From Nocardia vinacea (GTDB taxonomy: Bacteria; Actinomycetota; Actinomycetes; Mycobacteriales; Mycobacteriaceae), in NCBI RefSeq assembly GCF_035920345.1, contig NZ_CP109149.1:9424001-9488000 (forward strand): a stretch of 64,000 nucleotides of DNA, read 5' to 3'. The position numbers were made by a program, and so were the translations under genes. Under the pieces are notes generated by a model that did no database searches, was not told the DNA's origin, and saw only the letters and a list, made by a program, of their open reading frames with translations. Of the stretch, positions 43,490 to 51,934 are shown piece by piece (within the stretch, counting starts at the first letter, position 1; the number at the start of each line of letters is the position of its first letter).

Positions 43490-43888
43490 GTGTACTCCGC
43501 GTTCACCAGTTGTGCTGTGGCGGCCGAATGCCGGTCAGTAGGGGCGACCCGCTATCGGTCGGCGGCAACCAGCTGCCCGTCGAGCGCAGCGGCAGTAAAC
43601 CAATGAACATCGGGTGGAACCTCACGATCTGCGGAAATTTACACTGGCATTTCCGCCAGGCGCTGACAATAGCCAGGTCGGACGCTCGTGGCCAGCTCGG
43701 GTCCCAGATTCACAGCTAACGCATAGTTTCCGACAGAGCAATCGGCCAGCGTTCAGTTCCGGGGCAGGCTCGCAGCGCCGCGCGATTCGGGTGTTCGGGG
43801 TTACCGAGGTGATCACGTGTCGGTGGCCGTTGAAGCGTTCGAATACGCATGCCCGTTCAAGCCTCGACCGCGTTGGACGCCTAGGTCT
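43490..43888. other. Upstream region of the MHYT gene
   Basis: About 400 bases without a convincing gene. It must hold the promoter for the MHYT gene. The right part runs into the nested inverted repeat. Confidence 0.4.
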
Positions 43889-44009
43889 TGTCTCGAAGTG
43901 GTGGGGCGTCCATCGAGCCGAGTCGAATGGTGGTACTGCACACTGTCCGGAACCGCCTTTCGACTCGGCTCGCCGCCGGATGGTGGCCTCGGAGAGTGAC
44001 TTCGAGACA
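43889..44009. repeat. Nested inverted-repeat element (MITE- or RNA-like)
   Basis: Outer arms TGTCTCGAAGT (43889-43899) and ACTTCGAGACA (43999-44009) are perfect inverted repeats. Inside them CGAGCCGAGTCGAA (43914-43927) and TTCGACTCGGCTCG (43959-43972) form a perfect 14-bp stem with a 31-base loop. The 121-base unit has no coding capacity of its own. It could be a small non-autonomous transposon or a structured RNA. CTAG motifs lie just outside both ends. Confidence 0.6.
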
Positions 44010-44149
44010 GGCGCTAGTCGGTCAACGTTCCAGGTCGGCGCCGATGACGCCGAGCGTGCCCGCCAGACTGCCGCGAGCGTGGTGGCGGCCTCGTGGGCGC
44101 CGAGCGCGGTCGAATCGACGTGCAGGCCGAATACGGATCGAACTCTGGT

Positions 44150-44285
44150 GCACCTCCCCCAGGTGTGCGCGTCGGGCGGCGCGAACGGTTGCACCGCCGG
44201 GGTGCTGTCGAGCAAAACCAGCTGCACCTGCTCGCTGGTCAGGCGCAGCCGGGCCGCGATCTCATGCGCGACGAAACTACCGAGC
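44150..44285 (-). pseudogene. Thioesterase fragment (NRPS/PKS type II-like)
   Basis: The minus-strand frame reads SFVAHEIAARLRLTSEQVQL then VLLDSTPAVQPF. This is the alpha/beta-hydrolase segment that follows the GxSxG elbow in NRPS thioesterases (normally SFGG.VAHEIA..L...G, then LLDS.P). The elbow residues and all else are missing. It is a relic left between the regulator and the inverted-repeat element. Confidence 0.5.
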
Positions 44286-44289
44286 CGGG

Positions 44290-45120
44290 CTACGGATTGC
44301 CGAGTTCCCGTAACGCCTGTTCGGATGCCGAACCCGGCTCGGCGGCGAACAGATCGAGGCCGCAGCACGACGGAGCCTCGGGGAGTGCGATGAGTTCGCC
44401 GTGCAGCGCCAGCTCGCCCACGACCGGGTGGTGCAACGCGTACGTCCGGTTGCGGACCTGTGCGACCGGGTGCTCGGCCCACCTTCGTGCGAAGTCCGGG
44501 CTCAGCTCTTGCATGTTCTCGATGTGCGCCGTGAGTTCGGTGTGTCCGCGATAGCGTCCGAGCAGAACACGCAGATGCGCCACGTGCGCGAGTGCCGCCT
44601 GATCCCAACCCGGTCCGAGTAGTTCGCGCAGGTGAGGCTCGATGAACAGGAGGTGTGAGAGGGTGCGGCGGTCGTGGGGGAGTGCGGGGAAGTCACCGAA
44701 CACCGCCACCGCCAGCTGGTTCCACCCGATGATCTGGGTGTGGCGACCGACTACCAGTGCCGGCGTCATCACGAACGAATCCAGCAGATAACGCAGGCCC
44801 ACAGGCATATCCGCCGACGGTGTCTCCTGTGCGCACGGTTGCGGACGCCGCGCGATCCGGTGCAGATATGCCGATTCGTCCGTGTCCAGGCGCAGCGCCG
44901 CGCTGATCGCTTGTAGGACCTCGTCCGACACGCTGTCACTCTTGCCCTGCTCCAGGCGCGTGTAATGGGCGATGCTCACCCCGGCCACCCGGGCCAACTC
45001 CTCCCGCCGCAGGCCGGCGACTCGGCGCACTCCGCCGTGGTCGCGCAGCCCGACGTCCTGCGGGCGCAGCCGAGCTCGGCGCGATTTGAGGAACCCGCTC
45101 AGCTCGGCCCGGTCGTCCAC
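44290..45120 (-). CDS. XRE regulator with MmyB-like ligand-binding domain
   Basis: 276 aa, GTG start. The HTH is at residues 10-75 (RREELARVAGVSIAHYTRLE then QGKSDSVSDEVLQAIS). The C-terminal MmyB-type PAS-like domain has TPALVVGRHTQIIGWNQLAV and ARRWAEHPVAQVRNRTYALH. Such proteins often control a divergent oxidoreductase and may bind a fatty-acid-like ligand. It is divergent from the NADP-oxidoreductase-like gene at 45268, 147 bases apart. Confidence 0.9.
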   Translation of the reverse strand: MDDRAELSGFLKSRRARLRPQDVGLRDHGGVRRVAGLRREELARVAGVSIAHYTRLEQGKSDSVSDEVLQAISAALRLDTDESAYLHRIARRPQPCAQETPSADMPVGLRYLLDSFVMTPALVVGRHTQIIGWNQLAVAVFGDFPALPHDRRTLSHLLFIEPHLRELLGPGWDQAALAHVAHLRVLLGRYRGHTELTAHIENMQELSPDFARRWAEHPVAQVRNRTYALHHPVVGELALHGELIALPEAPSCCGLDLFAAEPGSASEQALRELGNP

Positions 45121-45267
45121 TCGACAACCCTACGCCCGGCCTTCATGCCTTTGCGCCGTGGCGAATTGGGTGATCACGCCGTGAGTACGCAGCACACGGG
45201 TCTGGTCGCGCGGCCGCGGCGGCTCCACGCTGTCAGGCGGCACCCACGCCAACGAACGGAGAAAGCC

Positions 45268-46014
45268 GTGCACGGAACACTCGGACTGATCGGCAGCGGA
45301 ATGATCGGTACTTCCATTGCCCGCCTGGCCATCTCGGCAGGCCTCGATGTCGTCCTCAGTAATTCGCGAGGCCCTGAGACCCTCGCTGATCTCGTCGCGG
45401 AACTGGGCGGGCAGGCCCGAGCGGCGCCTCCAGCGGAAGCGGCGCGCGCCGCAGACCTGGTGGTGGCAGCGATACCGCTGCAGGCGTATCAAAAGCTCCC
45501 CGCGGCGGCGCTGGCCGGAAAGACGGTCCTGGACACGGCGAACTATTACCCGGAACGAGACGGTCACCTGACCGAACTGGACACAGGCGCACTGACTTCC
45601 AGCGCTCTGATCCAGCGCCACCTCGCGGATTCCCACGTGGTCAAGGCATTCAACAACATCACCCCACACCAGCTCCTCTCCCTCGCCCGCCCCACTGATG
45701 CCGCGGACCGGAGCGCCCTCCCCATCGGAGGCGACAACACGGCAGCCAAAGCCGAGGCCACCCGCCTACTCGACCTCCTCGGCTACGACGCAATAGACAT
45801 CGGCCCCCTCTCCGCCAGTTGGCGCACCGAACCGAACACTCCGGCATACATCCGCCCCTACCTGGGCGAAATCCCAGCCATGGACGTCGACACCTTCCTC
45901 CAGTGGACCCACCGAACCCCCGGCATCCCCGTCCCCGTACCCCGACTCACCGAACTCATCGAAACCGCAGTCCGCCAGCCCGCAGGCGAAGCCGAACTTC
46001 CCAGCGCCAACTGA
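45268..46014 (+). CDS. NADPH-dependent F420 reductase-like oxidoreductase
   Basis: 248 aa from the GTG at 45268 with GGAGAAA upstream. The N-terminal Rossmann motif is LGLIGSGMIGTSIARLAISA, followed by VVLSNSRGPETL, the NADP-binding loop of the Fno/coenzyme F420-dependent reductase family. DTANYYPERDG and VKAFNNITPHQLL are also typical. It probably reduces F420 or another cofactor with NADPH, or oxidises it. It is divergent from and probably controlled by the MmyB-like regulator. Confidence 0.87.
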   Translation: MHGTLGLIGSGMIGTSIARLAISAGLDVVLSNSRGPETLADLVAELGGQARAAPPAEAARAADLVVAAIPLQAYQKLPAAALAGKTVLDTANYYPERDGHLTELDTGALTSSALIQRHLADSHVVKAFNNITPHQLLSLARPTDAADRSALPIGGDNTAAKAEATRLLDLLGYDAIDIGPLSASWRTEPNTPAYIRPYLGEIPAMDVDTFLQWTHRTPGIPVPVPRLTELIETAVRQPAGEAELPSAN

Positions 46015-46545
46015 GCAGCGCGCCCGGACTGCGCCGTCGAGCAGCTTGTTTCGGATGCACACCAATTTATCGCAGCTGCACAGCCGTACAGGTCGTGCGC
46101 AACTGCCGCAGAGAGTGTGGGCGCGGAGCGGACATGGAACAACTGCTCGTCGAGCCTCGATGAGTGGCGTGATCAATAGCAGCTCAACATATTTGCCGGT
46201 AGCAAAGGGTTCGCAGTGGGCGTGCAGGCGTTGCGGACGGATCTGGAGAGAGTTCTTCCGGATACTGATAACGTGGGCGGGTCGTCGAGTTCTGGGCGGC
46301 TGGTAGGGCGTCCGGTGATTGTGCGTCGAAATCGCCTGTCCTGCAGGGACTGTGGGGTGACCGCAGTCGACTGTGGTTGCCTCGCCAGGGTTCGAGTTCT
46401 CGACGCGGACCTCATGGCCGGGGTCACATACGGTCGGCGTCGCGAGGAGGGCTGAACTGAGTGCTGTGGCCGCAGGCTGTGTTATCGCCGCGGTGCTTCC
46501 ATTGATCCCGGCCTCCTTGCTGATCCAACGTCTGGAGTCACGCCT
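46015..46545. other. Spacer before the first P450 gene
   Basis: About 530 bases. Apart from the small frame at 46216-46455 I see no gene. The end holds the TTG start region of the P450 (GGAG at 46534-46537). Confidence 0.45.
46216..46455 (+). CDS. Possible small Cys-containing protein
   Basis: A GTG-started frame of 79 aa reads VIVRRNRLSCRDCGVTAVDC, with three or four closely spaced cysteines that could bind a metal. The start of the protein looks natural (LRTDLERVLPDTDNVGG). There is no convincing ribosome binding site and the family is unknown, so it may be a gene remnant upstream of the P450 pair. Confidence 0.35.
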   Translation: MGVQALRTDLERVLPDTDNVGGSSSSGRLVGRPVIVRRNRLSCRDCGVTAVDCGCLARVRVLDADLMAGVTYGRRREEG

Positions 46546-47808
46546 TTGACTACGCCACCGTCAACCCGCGCCACCGCGACCGGAGTCTGCCCCGCCCTGC
46601 ACGGCTCGCCCCTCGATCCCGGCGAACCCCGAGTGCTGTTGCATACTCCCGAGTTCGCCGCCGATCCGCATCGGGCCTATCGGGAGGCGCGCAGCCAGTA
46701 CGGGTCGCTGGTGCCGATGGAGTTGGCGCCGGGTGTGCCCGCCACCCTGGTGGTCGGGTATCAGACCGCGGTGCGAATCCTGAATGATCCGGAACACTTT
46801 CCGGCGGATCCGCGGCATTGGGAACAGACGATTCCCGACGACTCAGTCGTCAAGCCGATGATGATGTGGTACCCGAACGCACTACGCAATACCGGGGCGG
46901 CACATGCCCGCTACCGGCAGGCGTATTCCGGCAGCATCGACGGAATCGATCTGCACGAACTGCATTCGACGGTCGAGAAGATCGCCATCCCGGTGATCAA
47001 CAGCTTCTGCGAGGCAGGCGAGGTCGACCTGGTCACCCAGTACGCGCTGCCGGTCGTCTTCGAGGTCATCAACCAGATGGTCGGCTGCCCAACCGAAGTG
47101 GGGCAGCGGGTCGCGACCGGTATGGCGATGCTCTTCGACACCGTCGAGGCGGCCGCTGGTATGGCGATGCTCAGCGAGGCGCTGCTGGAGCTGGTGCAGC
47201 TGCGCCGGGCCGAGCCCGGTGACGACGTCACCTCGCGAATGGCCCACCACCCGTCCAAGCTCGACGATACCGAAATGCTATGCCAGCTGATCAGTTTCTA
47301 CGGTGCGGGCATCGAACCGATGCAGAATCTGATCACGAACACCCTGCTGCTGATGCTCACCGACGACCGGTTCGGCGGTGAGATGCTCGGCGGTAGCCTC
47401 TCGACCCGCGACGCACTCGACGAGGTGTTGTTCAACGACCCGCCGATGGCCAACTTCAGCATCACCTACCCGCGCCAGCCGATCCTCATCGACAACACCT
47501 GGCTGCCCGCCCATCAGCCGGTCGTGGTCAGCTTTTCGGGCTGCAATAACGATCCGGCGATCCGCGGCGGCGACCGCACCGGCAACCGCTCGCATCTGGC
47601 GTGGGGCGCCGGGCCGCACGCCTGCCCCGCGAAATCCGTTGCCTACCTGGTCGTTCAGGACGCCATCGATCAGCTGCTCGACGCACTGCCCGAGATGGAA
47701 CTGGCCGTGCCCGCGGAAGATTTGGCTTGGCGGCCCGGACCGTTCCACCGGGCACTGGCGGCACTCCCGGTCGTCTTCCCCAAGTCCCCTCCACTGCCCG
47801 TCTTCTAA
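46546..47808 (+). CDS. CYP157-like cytochrome P450 lacking the ExxR motif
   Basis: 420 aa, TTG start with GGAG 8 bases upstream. The heme-binding loop HLAWGAGPHACPAKSVAYLV puts the ligand at Cys360. Two hallmark motifs are altered. The I-helix reads GAGIEPMQ (253-260), so the usual acid-Thr pair is Glu-Pro. The K-helix ExxR reads E-V-L-F (293-296). Loss of ExxR is the defining feature of the CYP157 family of actinomycetes, which usually pairs with CYP154. A normal P450 gene follows at 49604, with a TnpB element inserted between. Activity and substrate are unknown. Confidence 0.85.
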   Translation: MTTPPSTRATATGVCPALHGSPLDPGEPRVLLHTPEFAADPHRAYREARSQYGSLVPMELAPGVPATLVVGYQTAVRILNDPEHFPADPRHWEQTIPDDSVVKPMMMWYPNALRNTGAAHARYRQAYSGSIDGIDLHELHSTVEKIAIPVINSFCEAGEVDLVTQYALPVVFEVINQMVGCPTEVGQRVATGMAMLFDTVEAAAGMAMLSEALLELVQLRRAEPGDDVTSRMAHHPSKLDDTEMLCQLISFYGAGIEPMQNLITNTLLLMLTDDRFGGEMLGGSLSTRDALDEVLFNDPPMANFSITYPRQPILIDNTWLPAHQPVVVSFSGCNNDPAIRGGDRTGNRSHLAWGAGPHACPAKSVAYLVVQDAIDQLLDALPEMELAVPAEDLAWRPGPFHRALAALPVVFPKSPPLPVF

Positions 47809-47817
47809 CAACGCGTC

Positions 47818-47990
47818 TTGAACTCCCGGAGGAGCTTGTAACGCCGTCCTTCTCGGACGTCCGGTGTGCCCACCCCGTTTGGGGTGGGAGCCGGTTCCCG
47901 CGTCATCCGGGCTGGTTTCACACGCCCTGGGTGGGGGTGTGTCAGAGCCGTCCCGTCAGCGGGCGTTGTTATCCGGGGCTCGTGCTTCGG
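47818..47990 (-). ncRNA. Predicted omega (reRNA) guide RNA of the TnpB element
   Basis: TnpB nucleases use an RNA made from the 3' end of their own element. This stretch has a perfect 8-bp hairpin (CCCACCCC/GGGGTGGG, 47869-47888) and further GC-rich stems, and ends GGGAGTTCAA at the predicted right end. The guide would be the adjacent chromosomal sequence: 47817 downwards, reading GACGCGTTGTTAGAAG. Confidence 0.45.
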
Positions 47991-49294
47991 GCTCCCGGAC
48001 TCGGGCACAGATCAAGTTGCTCGCCCCGAGTAGCGAGATTGACCGCGGCGTTGAGGTCGCGATCGAGTCGTGTCCCGCAACCGCAGGTGAAGACGCGGTC
48101 GGCCAGTGTCAACCCGGCGTTGCGGACTCCACAGCGTGAACAGAGGCGGCTCGACGGGAACCACCGCTCGACGGTGGCCACTTCGCCGCCGCGCCAGTCC
48201 TGTTTGTAGCGGATCTGGCGAGCGAACTCGCCCCATCCAGCGTCGCCGATCGCGCGCGCCAGGCGGCGGTTGCGGAGCATGCCCGCGATGTTGAGGTCCT
48301 CGATGACCAGCCGGTCGTGGGTCTTGACCAGCCGGTTCGACACCTGATGCAGAAAATGCGCGCGAACATTACGGATCCGGTGATGATGCCGCGCCAACCG
48401 GGCTGCGGCCTTGCGGCGGTTACGGCTTCCCTTCTGTTTGCGGGTGAACGACCGCGCGAGACGCCGTTGCGTGCGCATCCCGCTCACCAGTTGTTTCGGT
48501 CGGTCGGTGATCCGGTCGACCTCGACGCCGTCGCTGGTGGCGGCGACCAGGAACACCGACAATCCCCGATCCACCCCCACCCAGCCGCCGTGGTCATCGC
48601 CGTCGCGCACCGGATGCCGGTGGGCGGGATGTAGGTCGGTGGCTTCGGTGGTGAGGCTGATCATCCAGCGGCCCGCGCGATACGACACCGTCACCGACAG
48701 GATCTTCGCCCGCCCCGCCGCGATCATCCGCCGCAACCGGCGGGTGTCCTCCCGCACCCGCACCGCGCCGATGACCGGCAAAGTCACCGACCGCGGATGA
48801 TCATCACCAACCCGAATCGAGGTCCACTCACGCGGGGAGCGCTTGTTTCGCATCCGGAACGACGGAATCGTCGAGGATTTAGATTTGAACTTCGGGAACC
48901 TCACACGGCGTCCGGCGCGCTTGCCGGTTCGGGAATCCCGCCACGCCGACAGCCCTCGTGCGAGGTCGACAGCGGCTTCCTCGAACACTTGCTGGCACAA
49001 CTGATTTCGCCACCCGAGCCCGACCTCGGTCAATGACACCTCACCGGTCGAGTCCACAGTGAACATCCGTCCGGCGTGCTCGGTCTTCTTCCACGCGTTA
49101 AACCCGTTGATGTGGTCGAACCCAGTCCACGGCACGCGCACATCCGCGTCGCGACGACGCTCACTCAATGCCGCCTTCGTCATTGCCAGGCACTGGTTGA
49201 ACGCGAACCGTGTCGCACCGGCATGGCGGGAAAGCATCGCTTGCTGCTCGACGGTCGGGTCGAGACAGAATCGGAAGCTCGTGAACCGTGTCAC
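47969..49294 (-). CDS. tnpB: TnpB RNA-guided nuclease (OrfB)
   Basis: 441 aa, GTG start. The RuvC-like active site is intact: D242 in WVGVDRGLSVF, E332 in RLVIEDLNIAGM, and D413 in TRLDRDLNAAVNL. The zinc finger has Cys385/388 and 404/406 (SRLCSRCGV and FTCGCGTR). Basic regions line the N-terminal WED-like domain. The protein cuts DNA beside a short target-adjacent motif, guided by the omega RNA. No partner transposase is present. It sits between two P450 genes. Confidence 0.9.
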   Translation of the reverse strand: MTRFTSFRFCLDPTVEQQAMLSRHAGATRFAFNQCLAMTKAALSERRRDADVRVPWTGFDHINGFNAWKKTEHAGRMFTVDSTGEVSLTEVGLGWRNQLCQQVFEEAAVDLARGLSAWRDSRTGKRAGRRVRFPKFKSKSSTIPSFRMRNKRSPREWTSIRVGDDHPRSVTLPVIGAVRVREDTRRLRRMIAAGRAKILSVTVSYRAGRWMISLTTEATDLHPAHRHPVRDGDDHGGWVGVDRGLSVFLVAATSDGVEVDRITDRPKQLVSGMRTQRRLARSFTRKQKGSRNRRKAAARLARHHHRIRNVRAHFLHQVSNRLVKTHDRLVIEDLNIAGMLRNRRLARAIGDAGWGEFARQIRYKQDWRGGEVATVERWFPSSRLCSRCGVRNAGLTLADRVFTCGCGTRLDRDLNAAVNLATRGEQLDLCPSPGARSTSPG

Positions 49295-49603
49295 CGCAAC
49301 AGCATCGCACTGGCCACCGACAACAATCGGCCACCTATGTAACGGTGACGATCTGTGTTTCCAGCAGTGCTCACTCCGGCTCGGTCAACAACGAGGGCGG
49401 GTGGAACGCGCACCTCGATCAGGCGGACGGGCGGCGTTCCGGGGTCGGACAAGACGAACAAGAGCACGTAAGCGACACTGGCACAGGGACTCTCGGTGGT
49501 GACGACTTGGTATGGAAACCTCAGTCGTACCGGCGCCGTCACATCGCACGTGACGCACGCCGACCAGCCACCAAGTTCTCAGATGTCATTTAAGGAGATA
49601 ACG

Positions 49604-50824
49604 ATGGAGCATGAACCGCTGGTCCTGGATCTGACCGGCGCCGATATCCAAGGCGAGAACGAGCGGATCCGGGAGCGCGGGCCGGTCGCGCTGGTCGCCC
49701 TGCCCGGCGGCGTGCCCGCGTGGTCGGTGACCGATGCCGCTGTGCTCAAGAGTTTGCTCGCCGATCCGCGAGTGTCGAAAGACGCACGGCAGCACTGGTC
49801 TTCGTTCATCAATGGCGAGATCACAGAGGAGTGGCCGCTGCTTCCGTGGATCGCGGTCGACAATATGTTCACCGCGTACGGCACGGATCATCGCCGCCTG
49901 CGCAAGCTGGTCTCGCCCGCGTTTACGCACCGTCGCACCACGGCGCTGCGTCCGCGGATCGAGGCGATCACCGAGGGGCTGCTGAACGCGCTCGCGGCCA
50001 CCCCGAAGGGCGAGGTGGCCGATCTGCGGGAGGGTTACGCCTATCCGGTGCCGATCGAGATCATCACCGAAATGATGGGTGTGCCCGAACATCTCGGTCC
50101 CGGTCTGCGCAAATGCGTCGACGGTTTCTTCGATACCTCATTCGGCCCAGAGGAAGCGCAGGCCAACTACCTCGAGATGTACCGCCTCGTCAGCGAACTC
50201 GTGACCTACCGGCGCGAGACGCCTGGCGACGATGTCACCAGTGTCCTCATCGCCACCCGTGACGAGGACGACGGCTCGCAGCTGAGCGAGAAGGAACTCG
50301 TCGATACGCTGATGCTGGTCATCAATGCCGGTCACGAAACCACGGTGAATTTGCTCGATCAGGCGATCTTCATCCTGCTCACCCATCCCGGGCAGCGCGC
50401 CGATCTGGTCGAGGGCCGGGTGCCGTGGTCGGATCTGGTGGAGGAGACGCTGCGCTACGAGGCGCCGGTCGCGCACCTGCCGCTGCGCTACGCGGTCGAG
50501 GATATCGAGCTCGGGGAGATCCGAATTCCCAAGGGCGAGGCGATTCTGGCGTCCTATGCCGCCGCGGGCCGCGATCCGAACCTGCACGGTGCCACCGCCG
50601 GGACGTTCGACCTGCACCGGGTCAACAAGGAACACCTGTCCTTCGGGCACGGTGCGCACCACTGCATCGGCGCCCCGCTCGCTCGGCTGGAGGCGACGAT
50701 CGCTCTCCCGGCCATCTTCGAGCGCTTCCCGAATATGCGCTTGGCCGTGGATCCGGCGGAATTGGCGCCGGTCGGCAGTTTCATTTCGAACGGACACCGC
50801 ACGCTGCCGGTTTTCCTGGACTAG
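49604..50824 (+). CDS. Cytochrome P450 (CYP154-like)
   Basis: 406 aa from the ATG at 49604 (AAGGAG upstream); the frame further upstream belongs to the spacer. All canonical motifs are present: I-helix [16 protein letters not shown], ExxR in [11 protein letters not shown], and the heme loop [20 protein letters not shown]. The C-helix HRRL and the size fit soluble actinobacterial P450s. With the CYP157-like gene it probably formed one operon now split by the TnpB element. Such pairs in Streptomyces belong to conservons, but no cvn genes are seen here. Confidence 0.9.
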   Translation: MEHEPLVLDLTGADIQGENERIRERGPVALVALPGGVPAWSVTDAAVLKSLLADPRVSKDARQHWSSFINGEITEEWPLLPWIAVDNMFTAYGTDHRRLRKLVSPAFTHRRTTALRPRIEAITEGLLNALAATPKGEVADLREGYAYPVPIEIITEMMGVPEHLGPGLRKCVDGFFDTSFGPEEAQANYLEMYRLVSELVTYRRETPGDDVTSVLIATRDEDDGSQLSEKELVDTLMLVINAGHETTVNLLDQAIFILLTHPGQRADLVEGRVPWSDLVEETLRYEAPVAHLPLRYAVEDIELGEIRIPKGEAILASYAAAGRDPNLHGATAGTFDLHRVNKEHLSFGHGAHHCIGAPLARLEATIALPAIFERFPNMRLAVDPAELAPVGSFISNGHRTLPVFLD

Positions 50825-50833
50825 ATCGTTGTA

Positions 50834-50856
50834 GGGGTGCCGCACAGCGGCACCCC
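50834..50856. terminator. Bidirectional terminator, 10-bp stem
   Basis: GGGGTGCCGC and GCGGCACCCC pair around ACA, with GTTG and CAAC just outside. It lies between the convergent P450 (ends 50824) and the secreted-protein gene (ends 50867). Confidence 0.7.
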
Positions 50857-50866
50857 GCAACGTGCG

Positions 50867-51622
50867 TTATGAGGTTGTGGGTTGTTCCTGGGCCGGGATC
50901 GGGGAGACGGCGCCGTCGATCGCGCCGACCGCCGCACCGACGGCCGCGCCGGCCGCCGCGAACGGTGTGGCGATTACCGCGTAGCCGATGGCCGCACCGA
51001 TGACGGGGACGACCACGAGTCCCGCTGGGGCGAAGACGAGTCCGGCGACGAGACCCGAGACCGCGCCGACGACCGCACTGGTGGCGGCGAGCGGAGTCGA
51101 CACGGTGGCGCCCACCGCTGCGCCGACGATGGCGTCACCGATCACCGCATCGGCGATATGGTCGGAACGAGCGCGTTCGACACCCACCGACTGCAGGCCT
51201 TGGGACAGTGCGGTTTCGGTACCTGCGGACGCGTCGTTGATCTGAGTGGCCTGTTCGGGCGACAGCCAGTCCGGGCGATCGATCTGGATATTGCCGACGC
51301 TGACGCGGTTGGTGGATGCCTGTGCGCCCTGATCCGGCTGCGCCGCGTTATCGGTGGGCGCAGGCGCTGCGGGGTCCGGATCGGCCACGAATGCGGTGGC
51401 GCTCCACAGTGGTGAGGGTGCGAAGACGGTGTTGTCGGCGATCGGAGCCGATGGCTCGGCAACGAATCCGTATGGCGTCGGAATACCGAGTGGTTGTGGA
51501 TCAGCGGTCGCGGGTGCGGTGCTGATGAGGATGACGGACAGCGGAACCACACTGGCGAAGGCGAGTGCTGCGGTACGTCGACATATGGGTCGAATCTGAG
51601 CTGCGGGCTTCTGTGTGCCCAT
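50867..51622 (-). CDS. Secreted protein with glycine-zipper hydrophobic domain
   Basis: 251 aa from the ATG at 51622 (GAGG 6 bases upstream). The signal peptide ends near PATADPQPL (about residue 38). A Pro/Ala-rich stretch leads to a conserved-looking VGNIQIDRPDWLSPEQATQI, and then to 90 residues of Gly/Ala/Val repeats (AIVGAAVGATVSTPLAATSA, LVAGLVFAPAGLVVVPVIGA) that could insert in a membrane. The layout is like glycine-zipper outer-envelope proteins of mycolic-acid bacteria. Function unknown. Confidence 0.7.
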   Translation of the reverse strand: MGTQKPAAQIRPICRRTAALAFASVVPLSVILISTAPATADPQPLGIPTPYGFVAEPSAPIADNTVFAPSPLWSATAFVADPDPAAPAPTDNAAQPDQGAQASTNRVSVGNIQIDRPDWLSPEQATQINDASAGTETALSQGLQSVGVERARSDHIADAVIGDAIVGAAVGATVSTPLAATSAVVGAVSGLVAGLVFAPAGLVVVPVIGAAIGYAVIATPFAAAGAAVGAAVGAIDGAVSPIPAQEQPTTS

Positions 51623-51737
51623 GAATAACCTCATTCCGAACGTCGATGTTTACTTACCTACATTCGGAACAGTCGACCTTTCGGATGAAAACGCGATGTG
51701 GCAATTTTCAGAGCCGATGCCTGGGTATACCGCGAGC

Positions 51738-51896
51738 ATGACCGGACGAAAGATCGATCCGCGGACAACCGAGAACGCCGAGGGTGACTTCGCGGACGAG
51801 CACAGCAAACCCACGCATGCCGACGAACATCCGCAGGAGGAGCAGTTGGAGACCGACGAATCGACGCCCGAGGGCTACGGCGGCTCGGACATCTGA
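51738..51896 (+). CDS. Small acidic hydrophilic protein
   Basis: About 52 aa from the ATG at 51738 (an ATG at 51717 is possible). It is highly charged, with TGRKIDPRTTENAEGDFADE and then repeated E/H/D/P residues, and likely unfolded. Such small acidic proteins are common in Nocardia. Its end overlaps a terminator shared with glpD. Function unknown. Confidence 0.5.
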   Translation: MTGRKIDPRTTENAEGDFADEHSKPTHADEHPQEEQLETDESTPEGYGGSDI

Positions 51897-51897
51897 C

Positions 51898-51927
51898 GGC
51901 GCGCGGTACGAATCTGTACCGCGCGCC
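51898..51927. terminator. Bidirectional terminator, 12-bp stem
   Basis: GGCGCGCGGTAC and GTACCGCGCGCC pair perfectly around a 6-base loop, between the small acidic protein and the end of glpD. Confidence 0.75.
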
Positions 51928-51934
51928 GCTGGAC

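Larger units (their letters stand above)
47818..49338 (-). mobile_element. IS605/IS1341-type TnpB-only element
   Basis: The right end is predicted at TTGA (47818-47821; TCAA on the element strand). The left end is predicted just inside GTAA (49339-49342; TTAC on the element strand). TTAC and TCAA are the cleavage tetranucleotides known for IS608-like elements. Only tnpB is present; there is no Y1 or serine transposase. The 150 bases after tnpB carry hairpins expected of the element's end and omega RNA. The ends are inferred, not proven. Confidence 0.55.

Noticed and set aside
43622..44608. Minus-strand frame of 328 codons
   Set aside because: It overlaps the well-supported regulator gene, and most of it is Arg-rich. 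Only a short thioesterase-like part looks natural.
46546..50824. A secondary-metabolite gene cluster around the P450 genes
   Set aside because: No synthase, NRPS or tailoring set is present. The pair fits the CYP157/CYP154 pattern better.
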